Source of the DNA: Theocolax elegans
Lineage: Eukaryota; Arthropoda; Insecta; Hymenoptera; Cerocephalidae
Direction of reading: 5' to 3'
NCBI GenBank assembly: GCA_026168455.1
Contig: CM047426.1
Span: 73,187,986-73,251,985, forward strand
Length of the DNA: 64,000 bases
Numbering within the stretch: the first letter of the stretch is position 1; each line of letters begins with the position of its first letter. Below, piece after piece: positions 1-12,899 of the stretch. The translations under genes and the position numbers were made by a program. The notes beneath the pieces were generated by a model, which worked only from the letters and a program-made list of their open reading frames with translations, was not told where the DNA came from and searched no databases.

Positions 1-182
1 GTTTCAATGTGTACTCGGTACATGTTATAATTGTAACATAGTTATATAAAATTATTGTCGTATATTTGTGTCGATTTATGTCTATATACTACTTGTACAA
101 TAACTAAAACTTTCCTTGTATGAATAATAAAAACTATATTATGATATGCTTATTACAGAATTTATTATATTATACGTTCTCA

Positions 183-183
<1 letters not shown>

Positions 184-238
<55 letters not shown>
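184..238. repeat. (TAA)n microsatellite
   Basis: About 18 uninterrupted TAA units read directly from the sequence. Likely length-polymorphic. Confidence 0.95.
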
Positions 239-239
<1 letters not shown>

Positions 240-2410
240 TATTTTACAAAGTATATAATTGCTTGATAATCTATGCGTTTTAATAAGTACATTAGTATTT
301 GAATACTACGATATTGTTATATACCTAAAGCTTGGGTAGTAAATTATTAAATTAGTGCTCAAAATTGCAACTAGTATACGTATTACTTTATACAGCGGCA
401 CGGTCTCAATAATTATTGTTTGACATACTAATATTCACATGGATATAAAACTTTAAGAGAACATCTTGGATCATCGACCAATGCTGCAAGCTGGGATTTC
501 GGGACCCACGCGAGTTAATGGCGTATTGAAATTTGAAAAAGCAACTGTCCGAAAGGTCTTCCTCAGCGGCAAGTATGTATAAGTATGTGCATCAAATGTC
601 GAAGATCACCAACACGTGCGACAAACCATTTGCCGGTTTTCTCACCCTCCTGTGATCACTAACAGAACTCCTTGTATATCCTAAACTCTTGAGCACATTT
701 CACGATTGTTTTCTATAATATTAATGTAAAACATACTGGGGGTTTTAAGAAGGCATTGGACATACCAAAATATTAATGTGTTTAAACTATTGAATAAAGA
801 TAAATGAAATAATTTAACATTTTGGCACGATTTATAAAAATGAGGTTTTGAAATTCATTAAGCTCATTACAACAGATTATTAACTGCAAGAATAAAAAAT
901 AAAGCTCAGTATTAAATTAAAAGAGTTTAAAACAGCTTTTACAATTAATTCAATGTGAATAATAATTTAAACAATTAGTTATCCAAAAATAAACAATTAT
1001 TCTATTGAGGAAATATTTAATGGTCATTTTTTAATAATTTATTTTATTTTTTACTTAAACTATTTTTATACGTACTTCCGTCGACTAGTCAAAGTATATA
1101 CTTTTTTAACTGTATTATAAGCTCCGCGAATTTTAATGAATTGAATAAACGAAAACTTAAAGTCAAAGTGTTATTTTTATTTTATTTCGATAAATAATTA
1201 ATAAAAATTAACAACGATAAATCATATAATACTTTAGTTAAATAAAAACAAATAAAAAGTTATTTAATTACTATTCCGATGGATAAAAATACTTAGGACT
1301 CGGTGAAAGATTAATAAAAGTGATGGATTTAAAAAATTAAGTTTTGAGTAACGTGGAATGATTTAATTATACTATGAATTATCGAACAGAATATTAGATA
1401 TAAGGAATATACATTAATTAATCCGATTTGAATTTAATAAAATCTAAAATAATACAGTACCTGCAGAAAGTTATTTTAACGTGGATGTTTTAAATAGTTA
1501 TATATTCTTTAATAAAATTAATAAGTATGTGTATATATTTTTATAACGAAAATCCGAAGTATCTATACTGTGCATTATTTATCTAAGATAGAAAATCTTC
1601 TAGAAATGTATTTATATCGATTCCAAGTTCATAATATATAGAAAAACGTTAATTTCCACAATCAATATGAATTTTATATGTTAATTTGTACATGTATACA
1701 TTGGTAACAACGATATTCGGTAATAGAATTTGGTAATAATATTTGATATAAACATTTTACAAAATTTTTGATTTAATAGGGTATTAAATTTAATAGGGAG
1801 GTATTTAACTGTTTTATAGGTATATTAAAGACTACGTATATAAGAGAGTTTTCATATTTTTATCTCAATATGCTCATTTGACGAAATACTACGAATTCAA
1901 TGATAATTGTTAATATATATTAATCTACTCGTGCATAAAAATCTATTTATACTTTTTATAAACTAGGATATTTTTTTACCGTTAATTAAAGAAGTAGATT
2001 AATTTTTTTTTAATAAGGAAATATAACTCAACAATTTGAATGCAAAAGTTGACAACCATGTAACAGACGGCAAGTATCATTACATAATATTGTAAAATTA
2101 TTTGTTACGTTTATGTAGTTTAATGCTATCTAGATTAAACAGTAATGCACTCGTTTATTTACGTACACTTGTTTAGTAAAAATAAAAATGTAAAAATAAT
2201 AAAAATATTTAAAAATGTACCCAAAGAGACGAGTAACATCTGTAAGCTTTTTTGGCGCTATTTTGCAGTCGAACTATCCATCATTGTCTAGTTACATACG
2301 TAAAAGCGCATTGCACCGAGAATATTGTAAAGAGGTCATTTTCATGTTAAAAAAGTCTTTTGTACTATATGTGTACACAATAATGTAAAAGATGCAAATG
2401 TACGTGTTAC

Positions 2411-2437
2411 CGAAATATCAAAGACCCACATATTTCG
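2411..2437. repeat. small perfect inverted repeat
   Basis: CGAAATAT at 2411-2418 is followed, after an 11-base spacer, by its exact reverse complement ATATTTCG at 2430-2437. It has no associated gene and may be chance in AT-rich DNA. Confidence 0.5.
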
Positions 2438-5400
2438 ATACCTTCGAGCAAAAAAAGTTATTTCATGTAACAATTAATCACAGTAAAGCTGTATATAGTC
2501 ATATTAATTATAGAATTTTAATATTTTTAATATAATGTACGAATTGAATCAAAAGTGTAATAAAGGTTTAAATTAATTTCCTAATCATGCATAGATGTAA
2601 GAAAAGTAACAAACATAACGACAGGATTGAGTTTCATATCAACCATTTTTCTTAAAATTTTGCTATGTCGGCCTACAATTTTTTTAAAGATACGGCAATG
2701 TAAACGTAAGGATACGTGACCGAACTAGTAATGACAACTGTAACGTCATTCAACGGATGAATAACTTGCTGGTGTTTTTGTTACCGACAGCACCAGTATC
2801 CCCCCCCTCCATGAAAAATTTAGAAGTCCATCCGAAAACTTGCATTTACGTGTGCACGACCTGGCGATGAACAGCCTCCGTGAACATTTAGGATGATAAC
2901 TGAGCTAACTATAAATACATTATCTTATTATAAAATATTGACTATTATCAGCAATATTAACCCCTTAACATCCGAGAAAAATCACATTTAAGTACAGTAT
3001 ATTCAGTAACCGAATATATATTGTTTTATTTTTGTATCCGCATTCCGGAAAGTTTAGACTACGACTCACCAAAAAATAAAACTTTACATAATATTAGGGT
3101 CATTCTTGTTTGCGTATTATAGCTACGTATTAAAAAAATAATTTTTAAAATTTAAAACGAACAGCATATTTGTATACATGTACTTTACTTTTGAAATCAA
3201 AAGCATGCGTCTACACCGATCAAAGATTGAAAGAACGCGTTTTTTAATATTAAAAAGATTGTTTTTATTGAAAAAAAAAATGATCTGAAAAATTGTATAA
3301 TCTTAGTATTTTATAAATTATTTTTTTCGAGCACTTCCACCGAATACACATGGTACATACTTATATATATTTTTGTTTTTCAAAATATTTTGCATTATAG
3401 GTTTTGTAAATAAAACTATTTCCTTGATAAGCCTGCAAGTACTTGGATTTGTAACTAAAACAATCATCGGTCGCGTAACGCTTACACAATTTGCACAAGT
3501 TTTTCAGTTAGGCATATAATTTGGTGAATCGCAAACAAAGAATCAAAGGTCAAAGAGATACACAACGCCGATAAGTTTAGTGCTCATGCCGTTGAAATAT
3601 AATTTAAGCCGATAAGCATGTATGGAAATTTGCTCGTGCAACTTCAAATTCTCACGTATAGAAATTGCGCACGCACGTAAAAGAAAAAAAAGACGCTTTA
3701 ACATTTTTTTTTGAAAATTTAAAATATCATCATAAGCGTCGGAAACGTAGGATACTCATATATGCGATATTATCGTAATGTAGAAAAACAAAAATATTGT
3801 CGTAACGGCAGTATTTTAAACAAATTTTGAGTTCATTTAAATTAAAATTAATTTTTCTAAATAATTCTAACTGTGTATAAGAAGTAGACGTGTTTGCCTA
3901 CGGTGTGTTCTATCGAGCTTAAATACTTAAACATCATGAAAATAAAGATAAAGAAAGAAGTTTTCATTAGAGTATGGGTGTAGGGTAGAGAGGCGAGGTG
4001 GGTTCGAGGATCGTCTATTTTCGTAACGCAAGTGAAAGGGGTAGGGGAGAAAAATTCAAGAGGCTGCGCGCGTGGCTGCAGTGCAATGCGGCAAAGCAAA
4101 AGTTACGACGCTAATAGCTTCCGACGCATGTGGGAACGAGCGGAATGGAAGGGCCTATCGTAACGGTTAAAAAGAATGAAATAAAACGATAAGTCAAAGT
4201 GCGAATTGACCGGCGCATAACGGTTATAATAGTATTATCGTTCATTTTGAACCCGAGGGTAAGGAGGATCGACAAGATCGATGGAAAAATTTTGGCTACG
4301 AGGGACGATTCAGTTTGTACAGAAATTGACGGTGAAAAGCTACCTAGTGGAGAAGGGTAGCTAAGTATGGCCCGCATGGCCTTCCTGCTTTTTTCGTATA
4401 TGTGTACACCAACATCGATATCGATAAAGATATAACTCAATGCAGATAATGCAATTAATGGGATGATAAAGTATATAGCAACACCCTACACTAAGAGGTG
4501 AAAGGGATTGTAACACACTTTTTTAGATAACGCTCCCTCAATTTCATAGATATAATTAGGTAATTGCTTATATACTAAATTCAATTATAAGTTGAATAAA
4601 TTTGTCTTGTGACGTAAATAATTATAAATGTATTGAGATCTCCGAACGTCGGATTTTATAAACACATTAATTTTGCAGGTACTTGAATAATATAAAAAAT
4701 AATCGATTGCCGATGAAGTAAATGAGGTCTGCTGTGACGTATTTCGCCCAAGTATGGAAATGTATAATTGAGCTAATATTTCATTCATTTACGATATCTA
4801 TGAATTAAAAAATGTATCTCAAAAACTTACACTGCCTATACAGTTATTTGGTTAACTAAGCTGATTACAATCTAATCCTACATTCCGTACTTATAATGTC
4901 TAAATTCGCATGGTAAAATTATTAACTCATACCAATAATCATATTTTTAAAATTCATGGTGTTTGAGAAGGTTGTTTTTCAATCAACACAGGTTCTTGAT
5001 ACAAATTCCGTAAGCGCACAAAATTCATTCTCAATATATTGGCACAATTATATGAATATACCTAATTGAATGTGCGTATTTGCATTTACAACGACTAAGC
5101 AGTTCTGTTTTGAAATATACGCTAATTAGAAAAAATATAATTAATTAATATAATTTAGAAATATATTACTATTATTTTTATCAAGGTTGTTCTGGAATAT
5201 ACAATATACAATTCAACAATATTTTTTTAAATATTCAAGAGTACACTCTCTATTTCTTTTATTCCAGATGTAACATTGACTGACCTATGCTGCATATAGG
5301 TATAATATGTTCATGTGGTTGGGTCAAGTAATCATATATATATATACGCGGTTCACGTTGTAATATCATAAGAACATGTCAATGTTTTACATAAAAATAA

Positions 5401-5899
5401 AAGCTATAACATCCAGTAAGAAATTAAATGAACCTATTTTTAGCTTAAAAACTGTATTATAAATAATTAATATAGCTTACGATAGCGCAAGCTTTATCGT
5501 GGAATTGTTAGTTTGCAAATAGTAAATTTCGATTATAGAAATGTATTTTGATTAAAGTTTGAACGAAAATAGTTATTCATTAAAATATTCTTGGATAATA
5601 ATTTAATGTTACTTCTGGATAATCAGTCGAGTATTCGATAACGTGATCTAGTTCCACATTTTCCCTATTTGTGGAACGATGTATCATTATGCAAGAAAAT
5701 ATAAAACATTACTTACTGTTGAAACACGATTTGTCAAATATTGTTAAATTCATCTAACATTGCGCTGTTTCCGAAAAAGATGAAAAGGTAACGAGGGATT
5801 AGCAAGAAGAAAGATTCCGAAATAAACGAAAACTAGGTGCGTATAAGAAAGATGGGAGATGGAAATAATAAATCGAACGAAAGGAAGGTAACAAGTCGA

Positions 5900-6470
5900 A
5901 AAGCTAGAAACATAGAACGGCATCCTTGATTTGGTTCAAGCTCAAGGGGCAATCAATGGCGCCGACGCGGTCCTTACTCTCAGCCGCCCCTCTCTGTCCA
6001 ACTGGTTACTCGCGGTGTTTATAATATTTTCTATTATCGTATACCTAGCGGTCGAAACGAGCGGGACTCGCGCTACTCCTACTCTAATAAAAGACGCGTC
6101 GCATCGAAAATACCGCGCCACGGCCCATCGATAATTTATTGCGTCGCGCGGCACTGCATATCCGTATACTCTATCCCTCCTCGTATTTGCTGTCGTCGTC
6201 GTCGGCGTCGTCGTCGTCGTCGTCGTCGCAGTCTCTACACACTTGCATAGACTGCATAGAACACTACTCGGGGCTGAACGTCAAAGGGAAAGGGGATGGA
6301 AAACGGAAGACCGTCGAGTTCGCGGCTCTACATCCGTGGAAAACTTGCGCTATTAGCTCGTAAGCTTGCCTACCTAGTCGCGTTCTCTCGTATTCAACTG
6401 ATGTCTATAGCTACAGTTGGACGTTGTCGTTGTTCGCAAAACAGCTATATACCTCTACCGGTAGTCTTGA
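5900..6470. other. CpG-rich block 1
   Basis: Base composition shifts abruptly from AT-rich desert to CpG-rich sequence with a (TCG)n tract. Short open frames exist on both strands, one with a hydrophobic stretch, but none matches a family I know and they overlap antisense to each other, as GC-rich DNA commonly does. Best read as a regulatory island or non-coding exon. Confidence 0.4.
6192..6229. repeat. (TCG)n trinucleotide repeat
   Basis: Near-perfect GTC/TCG repeat with one interruption (GGCG), read directly. Confidence 0.9.
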
Positions 6471-8600
6471 TTGAGCATTATTAAAATTAATCTTTATTTC
6501 TCATTTTTTTTCTTTTTTTGTCACGCTTATGATAATGTTTAGTCATTTATAAACCACAAGTAGAATAATTGCTGCGATATACCAACTTTATTACAAAACA
6601 AAATTAACTTTCCAATTATATATGATATATGCAGATTTTGATTCTGTAAATACACTTTTCATGAATACTCCAACGACCGCGATTATTCTTTGACACTATT
6701 TACATGTGTAGGAATATAAGGAAAACAATATTTAGGGAGAATGACTGACAAAACTGACATTGTTCGTTGCCAATCAAATTATATCAAATTTATTCAAAAT
6801 AAGTAATTGATATTAATGCAATTTCTTTCAATAATAATAATTTTATTACCTGGCAGGTTTGTGATTTAATTATTCGAGACCCTATCAATGTTGCACAGAA
6901 ATTGTAATAAACATTTGTTTTTATATACGTGTCCTGTAAAATTGAATTTTATGGAATATTAACCAACACAGAAAATACTTTTGTATACAGAAGCATAAGC
7001 AAAAATTAGGATTAGAATATTCACCGAAAAAAATATGGAATTCGATTTTCCTTTGACTGGTAACGTACGAGTTTTAAAAATCGTAATAATCATAATTTCT
7101 TCTTATTTTTTATTCGATAATGTATCTTCCTATGAAAGAGATAATTTATTTTTAATAACGTGCAATAATTACAATCTAATTTTTAATTTTATTATATTCA
7201 ACTCACTAAGGTACTATGGAACGATTCTATCCAGTAAACTTATTAATAAGCTAAAATTTGTTTTGAAAAGTAAATTAAAAGTAAATAATATATAGTAAAC
7301 ATTTAAAGAAAAAAATTTGTATAACAAAATTTGTATTGTATTTATTCATTAATTAACTTCATAGAGCACTATTTAAGTTACTATTTTTTCTTTTTTATAA
7401 TCACATTGAATTTGACCATTATAACTTACTTTGGTTTTATCTACTTTTAATGCGAAGTCTTTAAAACTTTTTGTAGGTTACGTGTTTGTTAAAACAATCG
7501 TAAAAAAGTTTTTTTCAATGATTCCAAAAAAATTGGTGTAACAGGAATTCAGTCACGTATACCCAAACTAACTTTGTTAGTTAGCACTCTAAAAACAATA
7601 ATATTGATTGTTGAAAACTATCTTTTATATACTTTATCATGTTTATTAAAAATTTGCAAATTTTGAAAATCATACGTACATCATCATCAATTGAATCGAC
7701 GTAAATACTGGCATTGTTATTATTATTAATCCTCAAATGATAAGTAAACAACTACTGTTTATTTAGATAGCTAATGAAATTAATAATAACAACAGTGATT
7801 GTAATAATACATTTCGCAAAATTGATATGCGCAAATAATTGAGTTATATCTGAGTTATTTTTGTTAAGCACATGAATTTTATTATCATTATATATTAGAC
7901 ATTTAGTATTTATAATTAATTTTTATATTTCGGAATGAAAATGCATATATATAAATATGACCATCAGATTACAGAAGGTTATATTTCATTCGAAAGGCAT
8001 CTATTGCAAATATTGTGGCATGTATAATGCATTGGCATTACAAATCCGACACGTGTATCGCGAATCTAATTTAAATGTATTTAAATAAAAATATTGGCCT
8101 GGAATCTTAGAGGGTATATTTTAAATGAGTAAAAAATTAAATTATTACAGTATTGAATAGAATCTAATTATTTTGCGCGTAAGAAGCAACGATCTTTGAT
8201 ACAAACAATAAATATAATTATAAAGATAGGTAAAGGGATATTCTAAGAAAGATAGGAAATTGTGAAAATAAAGTTTGCATCCTTGTTATATAATTGTGAT
8301 TGTCAGAAAATCATACATAGTAGCTGATATACGAAAGATACCAACAACAAATACCGTTGTGTATTATTAATTCACGTTTTATGTAATAAACAACTGCAAA
8401 TAAAAGGGAGTGAAATATTGATATCCGAAACGGGTCTAACGAAACTAAAATAATTAAATAAAAGCCGCGCTGTTGAACGTAGAAAAGCTCATTTATTATT
8501 AACACATCAAAATGATCGATCGCGCTGAATCTTACATTACCCAACGGACCAAGAATAGGATTTACAATAAAATTGAAATATCAAGTAAAACGTCAAGTTT
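6470..8600. other. AT-rich gene-free DNA with one long hairpin
   Basis: No supported gene. An 84-base imperfect hairpin lies at 7713-7796 and is listed separately. Confidence 0.55.
7713..7796. other. long imperfect hairpin (precursor-like fold)
   Basis: The two ends pair over 18 bases with one mismatch and one G-U wobble. An asymmetric middle follows, then an 8-base apical stem (AAGTAAAC with GTTTATTT, one wobble) around a 7-base loop. Size and shape resemble a microRNA precursor, but the outer stem is mostly TTA/TAA simple sequence, which makes a chance or repeat origin quite possible. I do not recognise a known insect microRNA in it. Confidence 0.3.
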
Positions 8601-8990
8601 AAATAACTGGGTCAAAACAATATCGCGCACAGCCAAGCCGAATCAGAAGGCAAAAGCCAATCCAAATTAGTCGGATTAAAAGACCGAGAAAAAACAATCC
8701 CCTCGTCGGCAACACAAAAAAATCGAAGAGAAAAAGAGAGCAGAGGCCAGAGAGAAAAAGGTGAGCGCGAGCGAGCGCGCTCGTACGAACGAATGACGCA
8801 CCTGTCGCTCCTGCGTGATGGAAAAGAAAGCCGCGTGTGCGTGAATATCCGTGTAGGAGAAAAAGAAGAGATGAAAAAAAATGTTGAGCGGGGGAGAGAG
8901 AGAAGGTGAGCGAGGGTTGCCGCGGAACGTGCGCTAGTCTAGCGTGAAAAGTTGAGCCGTTGAGCGACAATCACGTGTGTAGGCACCTGT

Positions 8991-9052
<62 letters not shown>

Positions 9053-9330
9053 CTCCCTCTTTCCCTTTCTCCGTCAGTCACTCTTTTTCTCTCCGTCTCT
9101 CTCGCGCTCACCCCTGCCTCGCTCGGTGATTGCGACTTGCGTTAATCGTTTGCCCGTCGCTGCGCGCCCCGTCCTTCTCTCGCAGCCCCTCCGATGGGGG
9201 GTGTTTGTCGTCATACGCGAACGCGCCGGACTAGCGCTGACGTGCATTCCCTGGCGGTCAGAATTTTTTATGCAATAAACACGCTTTCTCGCGTACCTGT
9301 GGTTTTTTTCCAAAAATTTTCCATTCAACA
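8600..9330. promoter_or_regulatory. CpG-rich, GA/CT-rich island
   Basis: High CpG content with purine-rich and CT-rich tracts and several CACCTG/CAGGTG-type E-box cores. Frames on both strands are low-complexity and unrecognised. Such islands in insects often mark promoters or GAGA-factor-bound elements; that role is inference. Confidence 0.35.
8993..9048. repeat. (CT)n microsatellite
   Basis: An uninterrupted dinucleotide tract of about 28 units, the longest pure CT run in the window. Confidence 0.95.
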
Positions 9331-11800
9331 TCCTACACACCTATAGATATTACACTGAGTATTCTGTAACTTCTTACATTTTTATCTGAATTTGGTGTTT
9401 CTGGTACGACATGCAGACTAAGCGTTTATTTTTAATTGGTTCTTCTGGAAAACGTTATTATAATTGCAACAAATAACGCGAGTTTGGATGTACTAGGAAT
9501 TGTCTCCATAATTCAATGGCAAATTCCATATTCTACTATTTCTATCCGCGATATTCCAATGATTATATATAATTTTGAACATCGTATTAATGCTTAATGC
9601 GCAATTTATTTGTACAACTATTAATTAGTATTAGCACGTGTAACCCCAATATTTTTCTTCCAATTACCCTTAATAAACATTAAAGCCTTGATCTGATTAG
9701 TTTTTAAGCGAAATATTTGGTCCAAGTTACAAGAATCTACATTTTATAATCCAAAAATTATAAAAAAATTTATAACCATACGAAGAATATTAATAAGACT
9801 ACTTTTTTTGATAAAAAATAGTTTTTTTTAAATTTAGATTTAATAAACAATATCGTATCGGTAATTTAACACCAAACACAAGCATTAAATGTAATCCAAA
9901 AATGTGTTTGCATTGCTTAAAATAAATACAAGAGGACGAAGAAAATGATTTAAAAAAATCCATTTCTTTCATATACAGAAATAAATAAAGTGAATGAATA
10001 ATTTCAGGACTCGATGTCTCCTTAACGTTTCTTTCCTTAATGAGGATCCGATTAAGTTTTTGTCCAGTGTCTGACCGAGTACGAGCTCCTGTTGATCGAT
10101 ACGATAACGCGTCTTTGTAATAATTTACACGTGCCTTGTTTACAAACACAGCATACGCCTCCAGTGTGAATTAGTAGTAGGTAATGGAACCATAAATAGA
10201 CCAAAGTTCAACATTATTAAAAAATTATTAATTTCAATATTTTATTTATCCCTATTTCCGTATAACCAAGTATATACATATACTCAAGTAATGTATTTTA
10301 ACTACATAAAAATTTTCAACATTTTTATTTTGTTACACTATTATATCTCGTTCGCTAACAACAGGGTGTTCGTTAAACACTGCAATATATACGGTATATT
10401 CTAAATTTATACTGTTTATAAATTTTAACTTTTGTAGTTTACAAAATACATCATCAAACTGCCTGAAAATTCATCGAAAACGTTATTTTTTAATACTTAT
10501 TAGGCCATGAAATTATAGTCAATAATTAAATTTAAAAAAAAGTTATTTTTTACCTTGAGAGAATTTTATAATTTATGCAAAATATGCACAAAAATGTGGC
10601 AATATTTAAGGAAATATACGCTGGTAATAAAAGTTATTAAAAAGAGTACCTAAAATTTGATTCATTAGCGACAAGCTGACGTTATTTCAAAATTTGATTG
10701 GAATTGGCGATGTTAAATAGTTTCTCGTAAAACGAATGCTCAAAGTCGGATGAAAAGAACCGTGAGAATTTTCCATAGGCGCAAGTGAAAAAGCCATCAT
10801 CGGCACTAAGCACTACTCGGTTAATCGAAGAACAAAAAATAAATAAAGGACTTACACGCATGACGTAGAGGACATCATTGATAAAACTATCGGGTGTGAA
10901 GGAAAAATAGGAGAGAAAATTTCTAATTAGAAGAGGCGTATATGGTATAGCCGATCGGCCCTTTGCAGGTGCCTTATTCTATATGCTTTCTTTCTTTATT
11001 AATGTATATTTATACACTTGGTGCAGTTAGCCAATGTGTATTTTTATACTCCACGTTCTCCGAGTTTCGAATTCACCGATCATTAAGCACCTTTTTCTTA
11101 TTTTTCCCCCTATTTCGTTACTCGGTTTGCCGAATTGCGTAACTCGCAGCGTTCACGCGACAAAGCTCGCAGTCGTATAAGGAACTCGTATCAATTCAAA
11201 GAAAATTTGGTATACGTACACTCGTGCTCCCCCTTTCGGGTAGTTAACCTTGAATTCGGTAATATATGCTTGGGATAAGCGATATACATATATCGATTTT
11301 GGTGTCACCCCGAACTTGCTGGTATGAATTCCACATTTAATTTCGGCAATTTATGTACATTAGTTTAACAGTTAATGACATATTTACAGCTCTCGAGTAC
11401 CGGTTGACCGTTGTCTTTGCATATAAAGTATAAAACGCACGTTAATCATCGTCAGCGGAATGATAATTACAAATAATACACTTGGAATTATTATTATTTT
11501 GGATACACCTCTACGTATATAGATACGTGCATTTAAACGTATACGCTCGTTATCAATTCAATTTTATTAGCGTATCAAATTTTACGCCCATGTGTATAAC
11601 CGAGTGCGACAAAAATGCGATAAATTATATTATGTATAATCAATAACCAAACACGATGATAATAAAACGCTGGGTTGTCGTAGAGCCTATACCTATGTCC
11701 GTGTATTATGTGCACTAGTAGCAGTACGTTCATAAACATCATAAAGAATCTGTACGACCGACTGGAAATATAAGTATGTGTGTATCTAAGTAACATTTTA
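9330..11800. other. mostly AT-rich gene-free DNA
   Basis: No supported gene. Bases 9728-9763 match 30 of 36 positions of the start of the TTAA-flanked element at 34853, suggesting a decayed relative. GC content rises from about 10.8 kb. Confidence 0.45.
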
Positions 11801-12262
11801 AATGGACGAAAAAGAGAGTTTCGATGGCGATGAGCTACCTCGGCACCTGTACGAACGTACTTGTCATTATCCACGCTGGTATCCAGCGGGCATGCAACAG
11901 GCTAACACAGAAGGAAGAGAGAGAGAGAGAGAGAGCGAGAGACGGAAAGGCAAAGTCAAGAGGTAGCGGCAGTGGTGGAACACAGCGCGTGTATCAGTGC
12001 CACGGAGACTGATATGAAAAAGAGTAGTGAAGAGAAGTGAAGAGAGAAGAGAGGAGTAGAGAGGAGCAGAGAACCAGGTGAAGCGAGAGCTTCAAGCTCT
12101 CTTTCGCTCGTTCTCTCTCTCTCTTGTATCCAACCCCTTGAAAAGGTGAAACACACGTAGGTGTGTTATATCAAGCGAACGCTTCTTCTTTACCCCGCGC
12201 GTACCCCCACACGCGCGTACGCTCACACGTACAGCTAGAGGGAGCGAACCAAGAGTGAAGGG

Positions 12263-12266
<4 letters not shown>

Positions 12267-12294
<28 letters not shown>
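12267..12294. repeat. (GA)n microsatellite
   Basis: Uninterrupted AG/GA tract read directly. Confidence 0.9.
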
Positions 12295-12708
12295 TCTAGC
12301 AAGTGGCGATCGGTGTAAGCTCTCGCGCAAGTCCGTCCGCACAGGTAAAAAGGAAAAACGTTGCCATAGAAACGACCATGGCCACCCTCAATCAATACCT
12401 GCGATGGAGCGTTGTCGTGCGCCTATCTCTCTCACTCTAACCCACTCCTCCTCTCCCCTGACCACACCGGTTTCTCTCTGTCTTTCACCTCTTTTCCCCA
12501 CCCCCTGCGTAGGTCTCTCTCTCTCTCACACACACTCACTCACTCACTCACACGTTTCACATCGTTAGCACAGACTGTAGCACAACATGTCTATCTGTTG
12601 GGTTGGTGTTTGCGCGCGGCGCTGCCGTGAGCCGTGACGTAGGCAAAAGGCCCACCACGTGGTCCTATCGCCACGTGCAAGACCTCCATTCTTCTTTCTC
12701 CCTCCCAA

Positions 12709-12710
<2 letters not shown>

Positions 12711-12740
<30 letters not shown>
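12711..12740. repeat. (CT)n microsatellite
   Basis: Uninterrupted CT tract read directly. Confidence 0.9.
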
Positions 12741-12743
<3 letters not shown>

Positions 12744-12899
12744 TCTCCCTCCCGCCCTCTACTCCCCTCCCTCGCTTTTGGTCTTCGTACATGTGTGCGG
12801 GTAATATTCTCCTAGGTTTCCCCCTTTTACTGCACAGCCATCCTACCTTTACATTATGCAGCCCTTTTTCTCTTTGATGATGTTACCGCGTTGCTAATC

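Larger units (their letters stand above)
1..5900. other. AT-rich gene-free DNA
   Basis: No reading frame here shows recognisable domains or supported splice structure; the frames present are short and low-complexity. The only clear structures are a (TAA)n microsatellite near the left end and a small perfect hairpin at 2411-2437. It could be intergenic DNA or part of a long intron of a gene outside the window. Confidence 0.6.

Noticed and set aside
3995..4020. tRNA-like T-loop string (GGGTTCGAGGATC)
   Set aside because: No matching acceptor, D-arm or anticodon stem could be found around it.
5931..6154. Short frame with a hydrophobic segment (WLLAVFIIFSIIVYLAV)
   Set aside because: Could suggest a small membrane protein, but an equal frame lies antisense. 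There is no family match, and it has no in-frame ATG at its proposed start.
7035..7295. 86-codon Phe/Ile/Asn-rich frame
   Set aside because: Composition is what random AT-rich DNA encodes; no domain or conserved pattern.
9071..9105. CT-rich stretch resembling insect mir-14
   Set aside because: The match is partial and there is no complementary arm to form a precursor.
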